A stretch of 64,000 bases of DNA from Gemella sp. zg-570. Its GTDB lineage: Bacteria > Bacillota > Bacilli > Staphylococcales > Gemellaceae. This document shows, piece by piece, positions 26,837 to 35,902 of this stretch. Made by a program: the position numbers and the translations under genes. The DNA lies in the NCBI RefSeq assembly GCF_018866345.1, contig NZ_CP076443.1, forward strand, positions 767,501 to 831,500. The letters are read 5' to 3'. The stretch's first letter is position 1. Every line of letters begins with the position of its first letter. The notes beneath the pieces are model-generated. The model saw nothing but the letters and a program-made list of their open reading frames with translations, searched no databases and was not told the origin of the DNA.

Positions 26837-26868
26837 AATAATCCTTTCAAAAAATAATTTTAAAGATT

Positions 26869-26897
26869 ATTCTAACACAAAAAAATTTTTTATGTAA
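26869..26897 (-). promoter_or_regulatory. Promoter for the patatin-like gene
   Basis: TTACAT, 17 bases, then TAGAAT preceded by TGT (extended -10), on the minus strand. Start to the ATG is about 30 bases. Confidence 0.55.
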
Positions 26898-26943
26898 GAA
26901 AAAAATATTTCTTAAATATAAATTTTCTTTATATTAATAAAAA

Positions 26944-26973
26944 AAATAAATAAAACAAAAGTTTTATTTATTT
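26944..26973 (-). terminator. Terminator overlapping the cshA stop codon
   Basis: AAATAAATAAAAC / GTTTTATTTATTT, 13-base stem with a four-base loop, then a run of T on the minus strand. It includes the helicase stop codon at 26964-26966. Confidence 0.75.
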
Positions 26974-28412
26974 TGCATTCTCTTTCCTCTTTTATCAAAA
27001 AATTTTTTATCACTATATTTTTTAGTGTATTTTTTATTATCATTCTTTTTAGATTTTTTGTATGAAGAATTAAATTTTTTATTTTTTTGTGATTTTTTAA
27101 TTAAAGGTTTTTCATAAGATAATTCAATATCTATATCTTTTTTATCGTTTAATAATTTATTTAGTAAAGTTGTTATAATTTTTTCTGAATTTCTTTCAGC
27201 AACTAATTTATTAGCTAAACTTGCTAAACTTGATGTATCTTTTTCTAAATCAACAAGAATTTCATCAAATAATCTATTGTGACGTGATTTTTTAATTTCA
27301 TCTTTTGTAAATGGACGTAACATTTTTAATCTTTCGCCTTTCATATCTTCTATATCACGAAGATATGGCATTTCAACAGGATTTATAAATGTTACTGAAA
27401 CACCAGATTTTCCTGCTCGTCCAGTACGCCCTATTCTGTGTGTATAACTTTCTGTATCTTGGGGAACATCAAAATTATAGACATGGGTAACATCCATTAT
27501 ATCAATTCCTCTTGCAGCGACATCAGTAGCAACAAGTATTTGCAGAGAATTATTTTTAAATTTTTTTAAAATTTCTAATCTCTTTGATTGAGTTATATCA
27601 CCATGCAATCCTTCTGCTAAATATCCCTTAGCAATAAGGGCACTTGATAGTTCATCTACTCTTTTTTTAGTTCTACCGAACACTATTGCAAGATTAGGAT
27701 TATGAACATCTAAAAAACCTACTAATGTTGATAATTTTTCATTATCTTTTACTATGGTTGCAAATTCTTCTATATCTGGATTTAATTCTTCTAGGCTCAT
27801 TGTTTTTATCAATTTATAATTATTCATAAATTGTTTTGATAATTCTTTTATAGCATCAGGCATGGTTGCAGAAAATAATAGTGTTTGATGGTTAGTAGAA
27901 ATTTTTGATAATATGTACTTAACATCATCAATAAATCCCATGTTCAACATTTCATCAGCTTCATCTAAAACTAAGTGAGTTAGGTTGAGTAATTTTAAAG
28001 TCTTTCTGTTTATGTGGTCTATAATTCTTCCCGGTGTACCTACAAGAATTTGCGGAGAATTTTTAATATCTTTAATCTGTCTTTCGATACTTGTTCCTCC
28101 AAATATTATAGAAATTTTCAATTTTTTATTTTTTGACATTAATCTTAATTGTTCACCAACTTGTTGAGCAAGTTCTCTTGTAGGTGTTAGAATTAATGCT
28201 TGAATATCCTTATTATTTTTAATAGTTTCTATTATAGGTATTCCAAAAGCTCCTGTTTTCCCAGAACCTGTTTGTGCTTGTGCCAAAACATCTATTCCAG
28301 ATAAGACATAGGGAATTGTTTCTGTCTGTATTCCTGTTGGCTCTAAAAAACCCATATCTAGTAAAGAACTTATAGTTTCATTACTAATTCCTAAATCTTC
28401 AAATTTTGTCAT
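26964..28412 (-). CDS. cshA: DEAD-box RNA helicase, CshA-type
   Basis: ATP-dependent RNA helicase, in Gram-positive cocci part of the RNA degradation machinery and of ribosome assembly. 482 residues. Motifs in order: Q-motif FLEPTGIQ, AQTGSGKT, PTRELAQQ, GTPGRIIDH, LDEADEML, FSATMP, then in the second RecA domain VATDVAARGIDI and HRIGRTGRAG. The tail after about residue 430 is very rich in Lys, as expected for CshA-like RNA-binding ends. It has its own promoter and terminator. CshA is the likeliest match, but CshB-like families cannot be wholly excluded. Confidence 0.93.
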   Translation of the reverse strand: MTKFEDLGISNETISSLLDMGFLEPTGIQTETIPYVLSGIDVLAQAQTGSGKTGAFGIPIIETIKNNKDIQALILTPTRELAQQVGEQLRLMSKNKKLKISIIFGGTSIERQIKDIKNSPQILVGTPGRIIDHINRKTLKLLNLTHLVLDEADEMLNMGFIDDVKYILSKISTNHQTLLFSATMPDAIKELSKQFMNNYKLIKTMSLEELNPDIEEFATIVKDNEKLSTLVGFLDVHNPNLAIVFGRTKKRVDELSSALIAKGYLAEGLHGDITQSKRLEILKKFKNNSLQILVATDVAARGIDIMDVTHVYNFDVPQDTESYTHRIGRTGRAGKSGVSVTFINPVEMPYLRDIEDMKGERLKMLRPFTKDEIKKSRHNRLFDEILVDLEKDTSSLASLANKLVAERNSEKIITTLLNKLLNDKKDIDIELSYEKPLIKKSQKNKKFNSSYKKSKKNDNKKYTKKYSDKKFFDKRGKRMQNK

Positions 28413-28467
28413 CTATTTCTCCTTAGTTTCTTTTAATTCTGTACATATGTATTAATATAACTTTATA

Positions 28468-28496
28468 AGTATACATTATATTAATATATTTGTCAC
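28468..28496 (-). promoter_or_regulatory. Strong promoter for cshA
   Basis: GTGACA, 17 bases, TATACT with an adjoining TG, on the minus strand. The leader would be about 50 bases and includes AAGGAG before the ATG. Confidence 0.7.
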
Positions 28497-28789
28497 ACAA
28501 TATGGATATTAAAGCAAAAATCAAGTGTTAAAATTACAATATAATTTTCAATACAGCAATAAAATATTTTATTTTTAATCATTATATATAAGTATTCTAA
28601 AATAAAAATTTAAATACTAATTTTTTATAATAATAGATAAATAGATTTTTTCTTAAATAAAATATTTCAAAAATATTTATTTTTTTGAATAGTTTTATTT
28701 ATAAACTATTTCTGCTTTTAATAACAAGAAACAGCAAATTAAAATTTACTGTTTCTTAAATTACTATATTAAATTAGATAAAATATTAT
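28497..28789. other. AT-rich gap without a recognisable gene
   Basis: Within the 377-base gap between cshA and the ClbS-like gene, apart from the cshA promoter I find only short frames. Two inverted repeats stand out: AATAGTTT/AAACTATT at 28688-28710 and the hairpin at 28726-28757. No small RNA with a clear promoter-plus-terminator is evident, though the pair of hairpins cannot be ruled out as part of one. Confidence 0.5.
28726..28757 (-). terminator. Probable terminator after the ClbS-like gene
   Basis: AAGAAACAG / CTGTTTCTT with inner AAATT/AATTT pairing, 33 bases after the stop. The following tract on the minus strand is U-rich but interrupted (GTTATT), so termination may be partial. Confidence 0.5.
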
Positions 28790-29308
28790 TTATAAAACTA
28801 CCTTCTTCCATTTTCTAATTTTTGTTCTAAAAGTCCCAAAAGGTGCAACAGTATTTACATGAATAAACTTATACACCTCCCACGTAGCTGTTTTTGTAGC
28901 TTCATCAGCCCACTTTCTCATATGGGGTTTAAATAATTCTTCATCACTTAAAGAATTAATCATTGCATAAATAGAATTAACATTTTCATTTAATTTATCT
29001 TTTAACTCCTGCAAAGATAAATGAGCATAAGTTTCGTTAAACCATTGATACAATTCACCAAGTTGATTCCATTTGAATTTATCAGAAGGTGTTTTTACTT
29101 TAAGTCCCTTTCTTTCATCTTCTTCCCATTTTAAAATTAGACTTGTCCAGCCAACTTGATAAGCAAGATTTTCTGCTGGCGTTCTATCTACTTCATCAAC
29201 TCTCTTATCCTTTAAACTTTCTGGAATATTATCAAATTCTGAAATATACTTTTCAAATTTTTGATTTATTTCTGCTATAAGTTCTTCTTTATCTTTATAT
29301 ACTCGCAA
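28790..29308 (-). CDS. ClbS/DfsB-family four-helix-bundle protein (DUF1706)
   Basis: 172 residues, cytoplasmic, no membrane segment. Features of the ClbS/DfsB (DUF1706) family: N-terminal RVYKDKEELI, the central PAENLAYQVGWTSLILKWE and WNQLGELYQWFNETY, and the C-terminal KWADEATKTATWEVYKFIHV and APFGTFRTKIRKWKK. ClbS hydrolyses the cyclopropane warhead of colibactin and protects its producer; most relatives have no assigned substrate. No biosynthetic genes are nearby. The start is TTG at 29308, eight bases after GGAG; no ATG fits the frame. Confidence 0.85.
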   Translation of the reverse strand: MRVYKDKEELIAEINQKFEKYISEFDNIPESLKDKRVDEVDRTPAENLAYQVGWTSLILKWEEDERKGLKVKTPSDKFKWNQLGELYQWFNETYAHLSLQELKDKLNENVNSIYAMINSLSDEELFKPHMRKWADEATKTATWEVYKFIHVNTVAPFGTFRTKIRKWKKVVL

Positions 29309-29352
29309 AAAATCATCTCCAAAACTTCTAATTTTAATTTTACAATTACAAT

Positions 29353-29361
29353 ATTATAACA
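29353..29361 (-). promoter_or_regulatory. Extended -10 promoter for the ClbS-like gene
   Basis: TGTTATAAT on the minus strand, about 45 bases before the TTG start; the -35 is poor. The rest of the 253-base gap to the ftsY-operon terminator is featureless AT-rich sequence. Confidence 0.5.
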
Positions 29362-29495
29362 TATTTAATTTTAGTTTGATATTTTAACTAGTTCAACTTT
29401 TCTTTTCTTGCTTAATATTTTTTATAAATTTTTAATTTGTTAAACTTATTTTATCTGAAATTTTAGAATAAAAATTATTTTATATTTTCTTAAAT

Positions 29496-29533
29496 AAAAT
29501 AAAAAGACAACCTTGCTGTTGTCTTTTTATTTT
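29496..29533. terminator. Strong terminator after the rnc-smc-ftsY-NUDIX operon
   Basis: AAAATAAAAAGACAAC pairs completely with its complement across a six-base loop (CTTGCT); each arm ends in an A/T run so it can act in both directions. It lies 28 bases after the NUDIX stop. Confidence 0.9.
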
Positions 29534-29561
29534 GTTATTAAATTATAGAAAGAAAATTTTC

Positions 29562-30173
29562 CTACATTATAGGTTTTAAAAATTCAGACCATGACTCATA
29601 ATTTCCTATATTTTTCGCCTTGTCTGAATTTAACCATTCAACTAGCAGAGTATCATCTTCTGTAACATTTATTTTTTCTTTATCTACTTCGACGATATAT
29701 ACTAAGCCTATATGCACCTTACCTACTTCTTCTTTATCGTCATTTATTAAACCGATAAATTCTATATTATCTAACACTTCTTGAAAATCTATTCCAATTT
29801 CTTCTTCAACTTCTCTTGATGCATTTATTTTTAAAATTTCATCAATATTTTTTTCAGCAACATTATTCATATGCCCACCAATTCCAACTGATGATTTACC
29901 GTGTAGTCTTGCTTCTCCTCCACCAATAAGCCTAGTATAGACGAGAACATTACCTGTTTTTTTATCTTTAACCAAAGTATAACTAATTAATTGTTTATAT
30001 GAAGGGTCTTCTTCCATATCTCCACGTCTTTTTACTTGATAATTAGAAAATGTTTTTCTTATATTGCTAACTTTCTCATCAGATTTTGGTATAAATCCAT
30101 AAAAGTTATTTTTTTCATTATCAAAAATAATATTTCTTTCTACAACTAATATTTGTTCATCCCACTTACTCAT
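29562..30173 (-). CDS. NUDIX-family phosphoesterase (COG4112 type)
   Basis: About 203 residues. The NUDIX box reads GIGGHMNNVAEKNIDEILKI with ASREVEEEIGI, keeping REvEEE-G. The preceding YTRLIGGGEARLHGKSSVG and the N-terminal DEQILVV fit the predicted phosphoesterase group. Substrate unknown. The start is uncertain: the ATG at 30173 is used, but an ATG at 30182 and a GTG at 30185 are in frame and all overlap the 3' end of ftsY. The position after ftsY, where Bacillota often have ylxM-ffh, is unusual. Confidence 0.8.
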   Translation of the reverse strand: MSKWDEQILVVERNIIFDNEKNNFYGFIPKSDEKVSNIRKTFSNYQVKRRGDMEEDPSYKQLISYTLVKDKKTGNVLVYTRLIGGGEARLHGKSSVGIGGHMNNVAEKNIDEILKINASREVEEEIGIDFQEVLDNIEFIGLINDDKEEVGKVHIGLVYIVEVDKEKINVTEDDTLLVEWLNSDKAKNIGNYESWSEFLKPIM

Positions 30174-31236
30174 TACTCTCATCACCTATTCTTTTTAAAG
30201 TTTCTTCATTTTCTTTATAAAATAATCCGTATATATATTTTTCTGGGTCAAATTCTTCTAAATCGTCAATATTTTCTCCTAAACCTACAAGTTTAACAGG
30301 AATATTTAACTCTTTCTTTATAGCAATAACTATACCACCCTTAGCAGTTCCATCAAGTTTTGTTAAAATTACTCCAGTAACATCACTTACTTCTTTAAAA
30401 GTTTTTGCTTGTAAAATTCCATTTTGACCAGTTGTTGCATCTATCGTTAATAAAACTTCATGTGGAGCATTAGGAATTTCTTTTTTAATAACTCTGACAA
30501 TTTTTTCTAATTCTTTCATAAGATGTTCTTTATTTTGCAATCTTCCAGCAGTATCACATAATAAAACATCATAATTTTTTGCTTTTGCTGATTGAATAGC
30601 ATCAAATATTACAGAGGCTGCATCAGCTCCTTCATGAGATTTTATAATATCAGCTCCACTTCTTTTTGCCCAAACATCTAATTGGTCTATCGCCCCAGCC
30701 CTAAATGTATCTCCTGCGGCAATTAAAACTTTTTTGCCTGATTTTTTAAAATTGTAAGCCAGCTTCCCAATAGAAGTTGTTTTACCAACACCATTAACTC
30801 CTACAAAAAGATAAACTGATAATTTGTCTTCATTATTAGTTTTCAATTCAACCTTAGTAGTTCCATCCATATAAATTTCTACTAATTTTTCTACAATCAT
30901 ATCTTGTAATTGAGCTGGTTCTTTTAAGTTTTGACGTTTAGATTCTATTTTTAAATAATCTACTAAATCTAAAACAGTATTATAACTAACATCTGATTGA
31001 ATTAATAATTCCTCTAACTCTTCAAAAAATTCTTCATTAATTTCTCTATAAGAACTTATTAAAATATTTAAAGCGTTGGAAAAATTATCCCTTGATTTTT
31101 TTAAACCTTTTTTAAATTTTTCTGTTATTAATTGACTTTCGACTAACTCTTCATATTCATCTAAAGAAATTAGTTCTTCTGTTAATTCTTCTCTTTTAGA
31201 AAATTTTTCTTTTAATTTTTGAAAAAAACTACTCAC
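30166..31236 (-). CDS. ftsY: Signal recognition particle receptor FtsY
   Basis: SRP-type GTPase that docks the SRP-ribosome complex at the membrane. 356 residues with a short acidic/charged N-terminal region and the NG domain. GTPase boxes: GVNGVGKTTSIGKLA, AAGDTFRAGAIDQL, LCDTAGRLQNKEHLM, LTKLDGTAKGG and the C-terminal GLGENIDDLEEFD. It overlaps the 3' end of smc by eight bases. The operon rnc-smc-ftsY is the classic Bacillota arrangement. Confidence 0.97.
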   Translation of the reverse strand: MSSFFQKLKEKFSKREELTEELISLDEYEELVESQLITEKFKKGLKKSRDNFSNALNILISSYREINEEFFEELEELLIQSDVSYNTVLDLVDYLKIESKRQNLKEPAQLQDMIVEKLVEIYMDGTTKVELKTNNEDKLSVYLFVGVNGVGKTTSIGKLAYNFKKSGKKVLIAAGDTFRAGAIDQLDVWAKRSGADIIKSHEGADAASVIFDAIQSAKAKNYDVLLCDTAGRLQNKEHLMKELEKIVRVIKKEIPNAPHEVLLTIDATTGQNGILQAKTFKEVSDVTGVILTKLDGTAKGGIVIAIKKELNIPVKLVGLGENIDDLEEFDPEKYIYGLFYKENEETLKRIGDESNE

Positions 31237-34200
31237 TTATATAATCCTCCTTTAATATATTATCTAAATCAAGTGGCAATAAATAACTTATTCCCTTTTC
31301 TTGCATAGTTACTCCGTATAATTTATTCATTGCTTCCATAGTTCCTCTTCTATGGGTAATAACTAAAAATTGATTTTTTTCGGAATACAATTCTAAAAAT
31401 TTTGCAAATCTATTAACATTAACATCGTCTAAAGCTGCTTCAACCTCATCTAGTATGACAAAAGGAGAATGTTTTATTTCTAATATTGCAAAAAGTAAAC
31501 TTATAGCCGTTAATGCTTTTTCTCCTCCTGATAAAAGAGATAGTTTTTGAAGTTTTTTTCCTGGAGGGCTTGCTTCTATATTTATTCCAGTATCTAAGAT
31601 ATTATTCGGCTCTTCTAATATTATCTTGGCATTTCCCCCCTTGAATAAAGCACTATATATTCTATTAAAATTATTTGCAACCTTATTAAATGTATCTAAA
31701 AATCTGTCCTCTACCTCTTTATCAATTTCTTTAATAGTAGATTTTAATTTTTCTTTAGAATTAATTAAATCTGTTATTTCTGAATTATAGAAATTATATC
31801 TATCTGAAACTTCAGCAAATTCTTCTATTGCATTCATATTAACATTACCTAAGCTAGAAATTTCTGCTTTTATTTTTTTTACATCTTCCTTGTAGCTAGA
31901 AAATTCTTTAGAGCTTATATTTGTTAATAATTCTTCAGATTTTTCATAAGTTACACTATAATTATTACTCAAATACTCTATTATTTCATCTAATTTAACT
32001 TCTAATTTTGTTGCTTTTAAATTAGTTTTTTCTAAATTTTTATTATATTCTTTTAGTTCTACCAATTTGTTTTTATATTGATTATTTAATAAATTATCTT
32101 CTGAATATAACTCTTCTCTTTTATGTTTTAATAAGTCTATATCCTTATGTATTAAGTCTAAATTTTCTTGAATTTTCTTAATTTGAAGTTTATAACTTTC
32201 TTCATCATCACTAGATAATTTTTCATTTTCTATATTCTTTTCTTCATAATTTATTTTTAAAATTTGAGAATTAATATAATCTAAATCTGTTTTTGTATCA
32301 TCTAAAATAGATTTTTTATTTTTAATATTTTCTGTAATTTTTGACTTTTCAATATTTAGTTCATTTAAAGTATTTTTACTATCTTCTTCATTCTTAGAAA
32401 CTAATATTTTTTTATTGTTTTCTTCATTAATTTTATCATCAATTTCTGCTAAAGATTTTTTTATTGCTAATATTTCTTCAGCAATTTTTTCTTCGTTTAA
32501 ATTATTATTATTTAGTTTATTTATATCATCTAATTTTAAATTTTCTATTTCAATAGCTGATTTTATATTATCTATACTTTCTAATAATAAATTATTTTTA
32601 AGACTTAATTCTTTAATTTCTATTTCTAATTTTGAACGAATAGTTACATCATTTTCAATTTTTTTACTAAATTTTATTAGATTATACTCACAAAGTTCTA
32701 AATCCTTATTAAAACTCTGTACTCTGTTTTCTATTTGTAATATTTTTTTATTCAAATCTTCAATTTCAGATTTATTTTTTATTATTGAATTGTTATTTTT
32801 AAATATTGCTCCCCCTGTTATTGAACCACCACTATTAATAACTTGACCATCTAAGGTAACTATTCTATATTTATAACTTATTTTTTTTGCTATTTTATTA
32901 CCATTTAATAAGTTATCTACTATAATAACATTACCTAACATATAAGAAATTATATTACTATATGCTTTTTCATAACTTAGTAAATTAGAGGCAATATCAA
33001 TAAATCCATTTTCAGTAGAAATTTTTGAATAGGTATCGCTATCTATAAATTTCTTTTTTATACTATTTATAGGTAAAAATGTCGCCCTCCCCTTAGAATT
33101 ATTTTTCAAGTGTTCAATACATTTTCTAGCGACATCTTCATTATCAACAATAATATTTTGCTGAGAGGTTGACAGGGCAGTATCTAATGCTATGGTGTAT
33201 TTATTATCAAACCTAATTATATCAGCTATTGTATTATGAACACCTGCTATATTACTTTTATTTTTTAATATTTCCTTAACTCCAACATTATAATTATTCA
33301 AATTATTATTTTGATTATCTAAAAAGTTTTTCTTATGAGTTAAATTAGTTAGTATTTCTTTTTCCCTATAAATATTTTTTTCCAACTCTTCTTTGTTTGC
33401 TAATTCTAGCTTATATTCAGAATTACTATTACTTATTTTTATATCTAAAGCAGTAAATTCTTTATTTTTTAATAACAAGTCCTCATTAATATTATTTAAT
33501 TTATTCTTTTCATCAAGTAATTTATTTTCAAGTATATCTATTTCTAAATTTATTTTATTGATATTTTGCTTGTTATTATCCTCTACTTTTTTAGAAAATT
33601 CTAAATCGTTGCGTAATTTTCCTTCTAAACTAATTAACTTAAAATATTCATCTTTTAAATTTTCAATATTATTTTCTATATCAGATACTGATAAATTTGA
33701 TTTTTCAGCAAGTAAAATTTTAAGTTTAGAAGATACTTCAGCAAGATTATTTTTTAAAATATTAATTTCTTCTTCTAAATTATTAATTTTTTCTTCAATA
33801 ATATTTTTTCGTGAAAATAATTCATCTCTTTCCTTATTTATCTTTAATAATAAATTACTCTTATTATTTGCTCTTTCTTTATGAAGATTTAACAAAGAAT
33901 TAAATTGTTCTACTTCCTTAATTAATTCTACTTCTTTTTCTTTTTTTTCAGTATAATCTTTATCTAAAGCAACTTGATTTTTTTTTATATCAGAAACATT
34001 TTCCTCTAAAGATTTTATATCTTCTTCTAAAGTATATATATTTTTAAGATATAAATCAGCCTTACTTTTCAAATCTTCTAATTCTAATTTATAATTTTTA
34101 GCAGATAGTGTATTAACTATTATATCTTTTTTTCGTAATTCATCTTTTAGTTTTGTATACTTTTCAGTAAGTTCTTTTTGTTCATAAAGAACATTGTAAC

Positions 34201-34780
34201 GTTCTTTAATTTCTATGAAAATATCATTCAGTCTTTTTATATTATCTTCAGTTTTTTCTAGTTTTAAATTTGTTTCCTTTTTTTTATTCTTATACTTTAA
34301 AACACCAGCAGCCTCTTCAATAATTATTCTTCTGTCTTGCGGTTTTGATGACAATATACTTTCAACTTTACCTTGTGTAATTATACTGTAACTCTCTTTA
34401 TTAATTCCTAAATCAAAATATATATCCGTAATTTCTTTTAATTTAGATTTTTTTCCGTTAATTAAGTATTCACTATCACCATTTCTATACAAACGTCTAG
34501 TTATTGTTTTATCTTCTTTATTTACAGAAAAAGTTATAGATACTTCAGCAAAATTTTTCTCTCTTTTTTCTTGAGTTCCAGAAAAGATAACATCTTTCAT
34601 GCTACCACCTCTGAGATTTTTGGCTGATTGTTCTCCTAAAACCCATCTGATAGCATCAATGATATTACTTTTACCAGAGCCATTTGGACCTACTATTCCT
34701 ATTAAATTACTATCAATTTTGAAAATAGATTTAGACCTAAAAGACTTAAATCCATTAATTTCAATACTTTTTAAATTCAT
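31229..34780 (-). CDS. smc: Chromosome partition protein SMC
   Basis: Condensin ATPase working with ScpA and ScpB (encoded at 21525-22734) to organise and segregate the chromosome. 1183 residues, full length. Walker A GPNGSGKS is at residues 31-38, long coiled coils flank a hinge (about 500-660, including ARKCIEHLKN and VINSGGSITGGA), and the C-terminal head has the ABC signature LLSGGEKALTAI and Walker B FVILDEVEAALDD. The coiled-coil arms are Lys/Asn/Ile-rich, matching the AT bias, so long plus-strand frames here are shadows. Confidence 0.98.
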   Translation of the reverse strand: MNLKSIEINGFKSFRSKSIFKIDSNLIGIVGPNGSGKSNIIDAIRWVLGEQSAKNLRGGSMKDVIFSGTQEKREKNFAEVSITFSVNKEDKTITRRLYRNGDSEYLINGKKSKLKEITDIYFDLGINKESYSIITQGKVESILSSKPQDRRIIIEEAAGVLKYKNKKKETNLKLEKTEDNIKRLNDIFIEIKERYNVLYEQKELTEKYTKLKDELRKKDIIVNTLSAKNYKLELEDLKSKADLYLKNIYTLEEDIKSLEENVSDIKKNQVALDKDYTEKKEKEVELIKEVEQFNSLLNLHKERANNKSNLLLKINKERDELFSRKNIIEEKINNLEEEINILKNNLAEVSSKLKILLAEKSNLSVSDIENNIENLKDEYFKLISLEGKLRNDLEFSKKVEDNNKQNINKINLEIDILENKLLDEKNKLNNINEDLLLKNKEFTALDIKISNSNSEYKLELANKEELEKNIYREKEILTNLTHKKNFLDNQNNNLNNYNVGVKEILKNKSNIAGVHNTIADIIRFDNKYTIALDTALSTSQQNIIVDNEDVARKCIEHLKNNSKGRATFLPINSIKKKFIDSDTYSKISTENGFIDIASNLLSYEKAYSNIISYMLGNVIIVDNLLNGNKIAKKISYKYRIVTLDGQVINSGGSITGGAIFKNNNSIIKNKSEIEDLNKKILQIENRVQSFNKDLELCEYNLIKFSKKIENDVTIRSKLEIEIKELSLKNNLLLESIDNIKSAIEIENLKLDDINKLNNNNLNEEKIAEEILAIKKSLAEIDDKINEENNKKILVSKNEEDSKNTLNELNIEKSKITENIKNKKSILDDTKTDLDYINSQILKINYEEKNIENEKLSSDDEESYKLQIKKIQENLDLIHKDIDLLKHKREELYSEDNLLNNQYKNKLVELKEYNKNLEKTNLKATKLEVKLDEIIEYLSNNYSVTYEKSEELLTNISSKEFSSYKEDVKKIKAEISSLGNVNMNAIEEFAEVSDRYNFYNSEITDLINSKEKLKSTIKEIDKEVEDRFLDTFNKVANNFNRIYSALFKGGNAKIILEEPNNILDTGINIEASPPGKKLQKLSLLSGGEKALTAISLLFAILEIKHSPFVILDEVEAALDDVNVNRFAKFLELYSEKNQFLVITHRRGTMEAMNKLYGVTMQEKGISYLLPLDLDNILKEDYISE

Positions 34781-34791
34781 TAATTCACCTT

Positions 34792-35496
34792 TTAAATAAA
34801 ATTAAGTTTTTGTAAAGCTAATTTCGCTGCAATTTGTTCAGACTCTTTTTTTGTTTTAGCTGTGCCTTCCCCAAATTTTTTCTCGTCTATGTATATTGCA
34901 CTAACAAAAATCTTTTCGTGAGAAGGACCAATGGAAGAAATAAGTTTATACTCTATAACTCCTAATTTTTCCTTACTTATATACTCTTGTAAGATTGTTT
35001 TATAATCAATAAACGTGCTATAATCTTCGTCTTGTATTTCTTTAAACAATGTTTTACTCAAGAAATTTTTTACACTTTCTAAACCTTTATCAAGATAAAG
35101 TGCACCAAGAAATGATTCAAATATATCTGCTAGCAAAGCTGGTCTATTTCTTCCACCAATTTTTTCTTCACCCTTGCCTAGAATAATATATTTGTCAAAT
35201 CCTAATTTTTTAGCTTGTTTTACTAATGATGGCTCACAAACTACCGAAGCCCTTATTTTTGTTAATTGCCCCTCTGAAAAATTCGGGAATTTTATATATA
35301 AATACTCACTGACACTTATTTCTAAAGTTGCATCACCTAAAAATTCTAGTCTTTCATAACTATCATGTTTGAGTAAATTTTTTTGTTCATTTATATACGA
35401 AGAATGGGTAAATGCCATTTCATAATTTTTATTATAATTAATCTTCATATCATAAATTTTATTTAGTTCATTAATTAATTCATTGATTCTATTCAT
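34792..35496 (-). CDS. rnc: Ribonuclease III
   Basis: Double-strand-specific endoribonuclease processing rRNA precursors and structured RNAs. 234 residues, typical. The signature YERLEFLGDATLEI at about residues 47-60 carries the metal-binding acids, and LGKGEEKIGGRNRPALLADIFES is also typical; the C-terminal dsRNA-binding domain begins near residue 160 (YKTILQEYISKE) and ends KKESEQIAAKLAL. First gene of rnc-smc-ftsY; the usual acpP/plsX genes upstream are replaced by a tRNA cluster. Confidence 0.97.
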   Translation of the reverse strand: MNRINELINELNKIYDMKINYNKNYEMAFTHSSYINEQKNLLKHDSYERLEFLGDATLEISVSEYLYIKFPNFSEGQLTKIRASVVCEPSLVKQAKKLGFDKYIILGKGEEKIGGRNRPALLADIFESFLGALYLDKGLESVKNFLSKTLFKEIQDEDYSTFIDYKTILQEYISKEKLGVIEYKLISSIGPSHEKIFVSAIYIDEKKFGEGTAKTKKESEQIAAKLALQKLNFI

Positions 35497-35522
35497 TTTT
35501 TCTCCTTAAAGCACCTTTATTG

Positions 35523-35531
35523 ATTATAACA
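35523..35531 (-). promoter_or_regulatory. Extended -10 promoter for rnc-smc-ftsY
   Basis: TGTTATAAT on the minus strand about 27 bases before the rnc start; -35 not recognisable. It lies just after the tRNA-operon terminator. Confidence 0.5.
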
Positions 35532-35561
35532 TAAACACTAATTATAAGCGATACAGGATAT

Positions 35562-35597
35562 TAAAAAAGTTCTAACTTAGATAACTAAATTAGAACT
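35562..35597 (-). terminator. Terminator of the tRNA operon
   Basis: On the minus strand AGTTCTAATTTAG pairs with CTAAGTTAGAACT (one G-U pair) around a TTAT loop, followed by six T. It is 15 bases after the tRNA-His 3' end. Confidence 0.9.
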
Positions 35598-35612
35598 AGA
35601 TAAATTCAAAAA

Positions 35613-35689
35613 TGGGGCGGCTGACGGGAATCGAACCCGCGTATGTCGGAACCACAATCCGATGCGTTAACCACTTCGCCACAGCCGCC
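35613..35689 (-). tRNA. tRNA-His (GTG)
   Basis: Cloverleaf with anticodon GTG in the loop TTGTGGT between TCGGA and TCCGA. Both the extra 5' G (G-1) and its partner C73 that mark tRNA-His are encoded, as is the 3' CCA. Last of the five-gene cluster. Confidence 0.95.
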
Positions 35690-35712
35690 ATAAATAAAAA
35701 AAGAAATTATAA

Positions 35713-35788
35713 TGGCGGTCCCGACGGGAATCGAACCCGCGATCTCCTGCGTGACAGGCAGGCGTGATAACCGCTACACCACGGGACC
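35713..35788 (-). tRNA. tRNA-Asp (GTC)
   Basis: Acceptor GGTCCCG/CGGGACC, discriminator G73, encoded CCA; anticodon GTC in the loop CTGTCAC between CCTGC and GCAGG. T-arm GGGTTCGATTCCC. Confidence 0.96.
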
Positions 35789-35820
35789 AAAACGATATTA
35801 TAATCTCTAAAAAATTCAAA

Positions 35821-35895
35821 TGGTGACCCGTACGGGATTCGAACCCGTGTTACCGCCGTGAAAGGGCGGTGTCTTAACCACTTGACCAACGGGCC
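35821..35895 (-). tRNA. tRNA-Glu (TTC)
   Basis: Anticodon TTC in the loop CTTTCAC between CCGCC and GGCGG; T-arm CGGGTTCGAATCCCG; encoded CCA. The acceptor stem GGCCCGT/ACGGGTC has one G-T pair. Confidence 0.95.
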
Positions 35896-35902
35896 AAAAT
35901 AA

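Noticed and set aside
33393-33884. A 163-codon plus-strand frame opposite smc
   Set aside because: Antisense of the SMC coiled coil; composition (Ser/Leu/Phe/Ile) is what Lys/Glu/Asn codons give on the other strand.
35707-35889. A short minus-strand frame over the tRNA cluster
   Set aside because: It runs through tRNA-Asp and tRNA-Glu; the cloverleaves explain the sequence.
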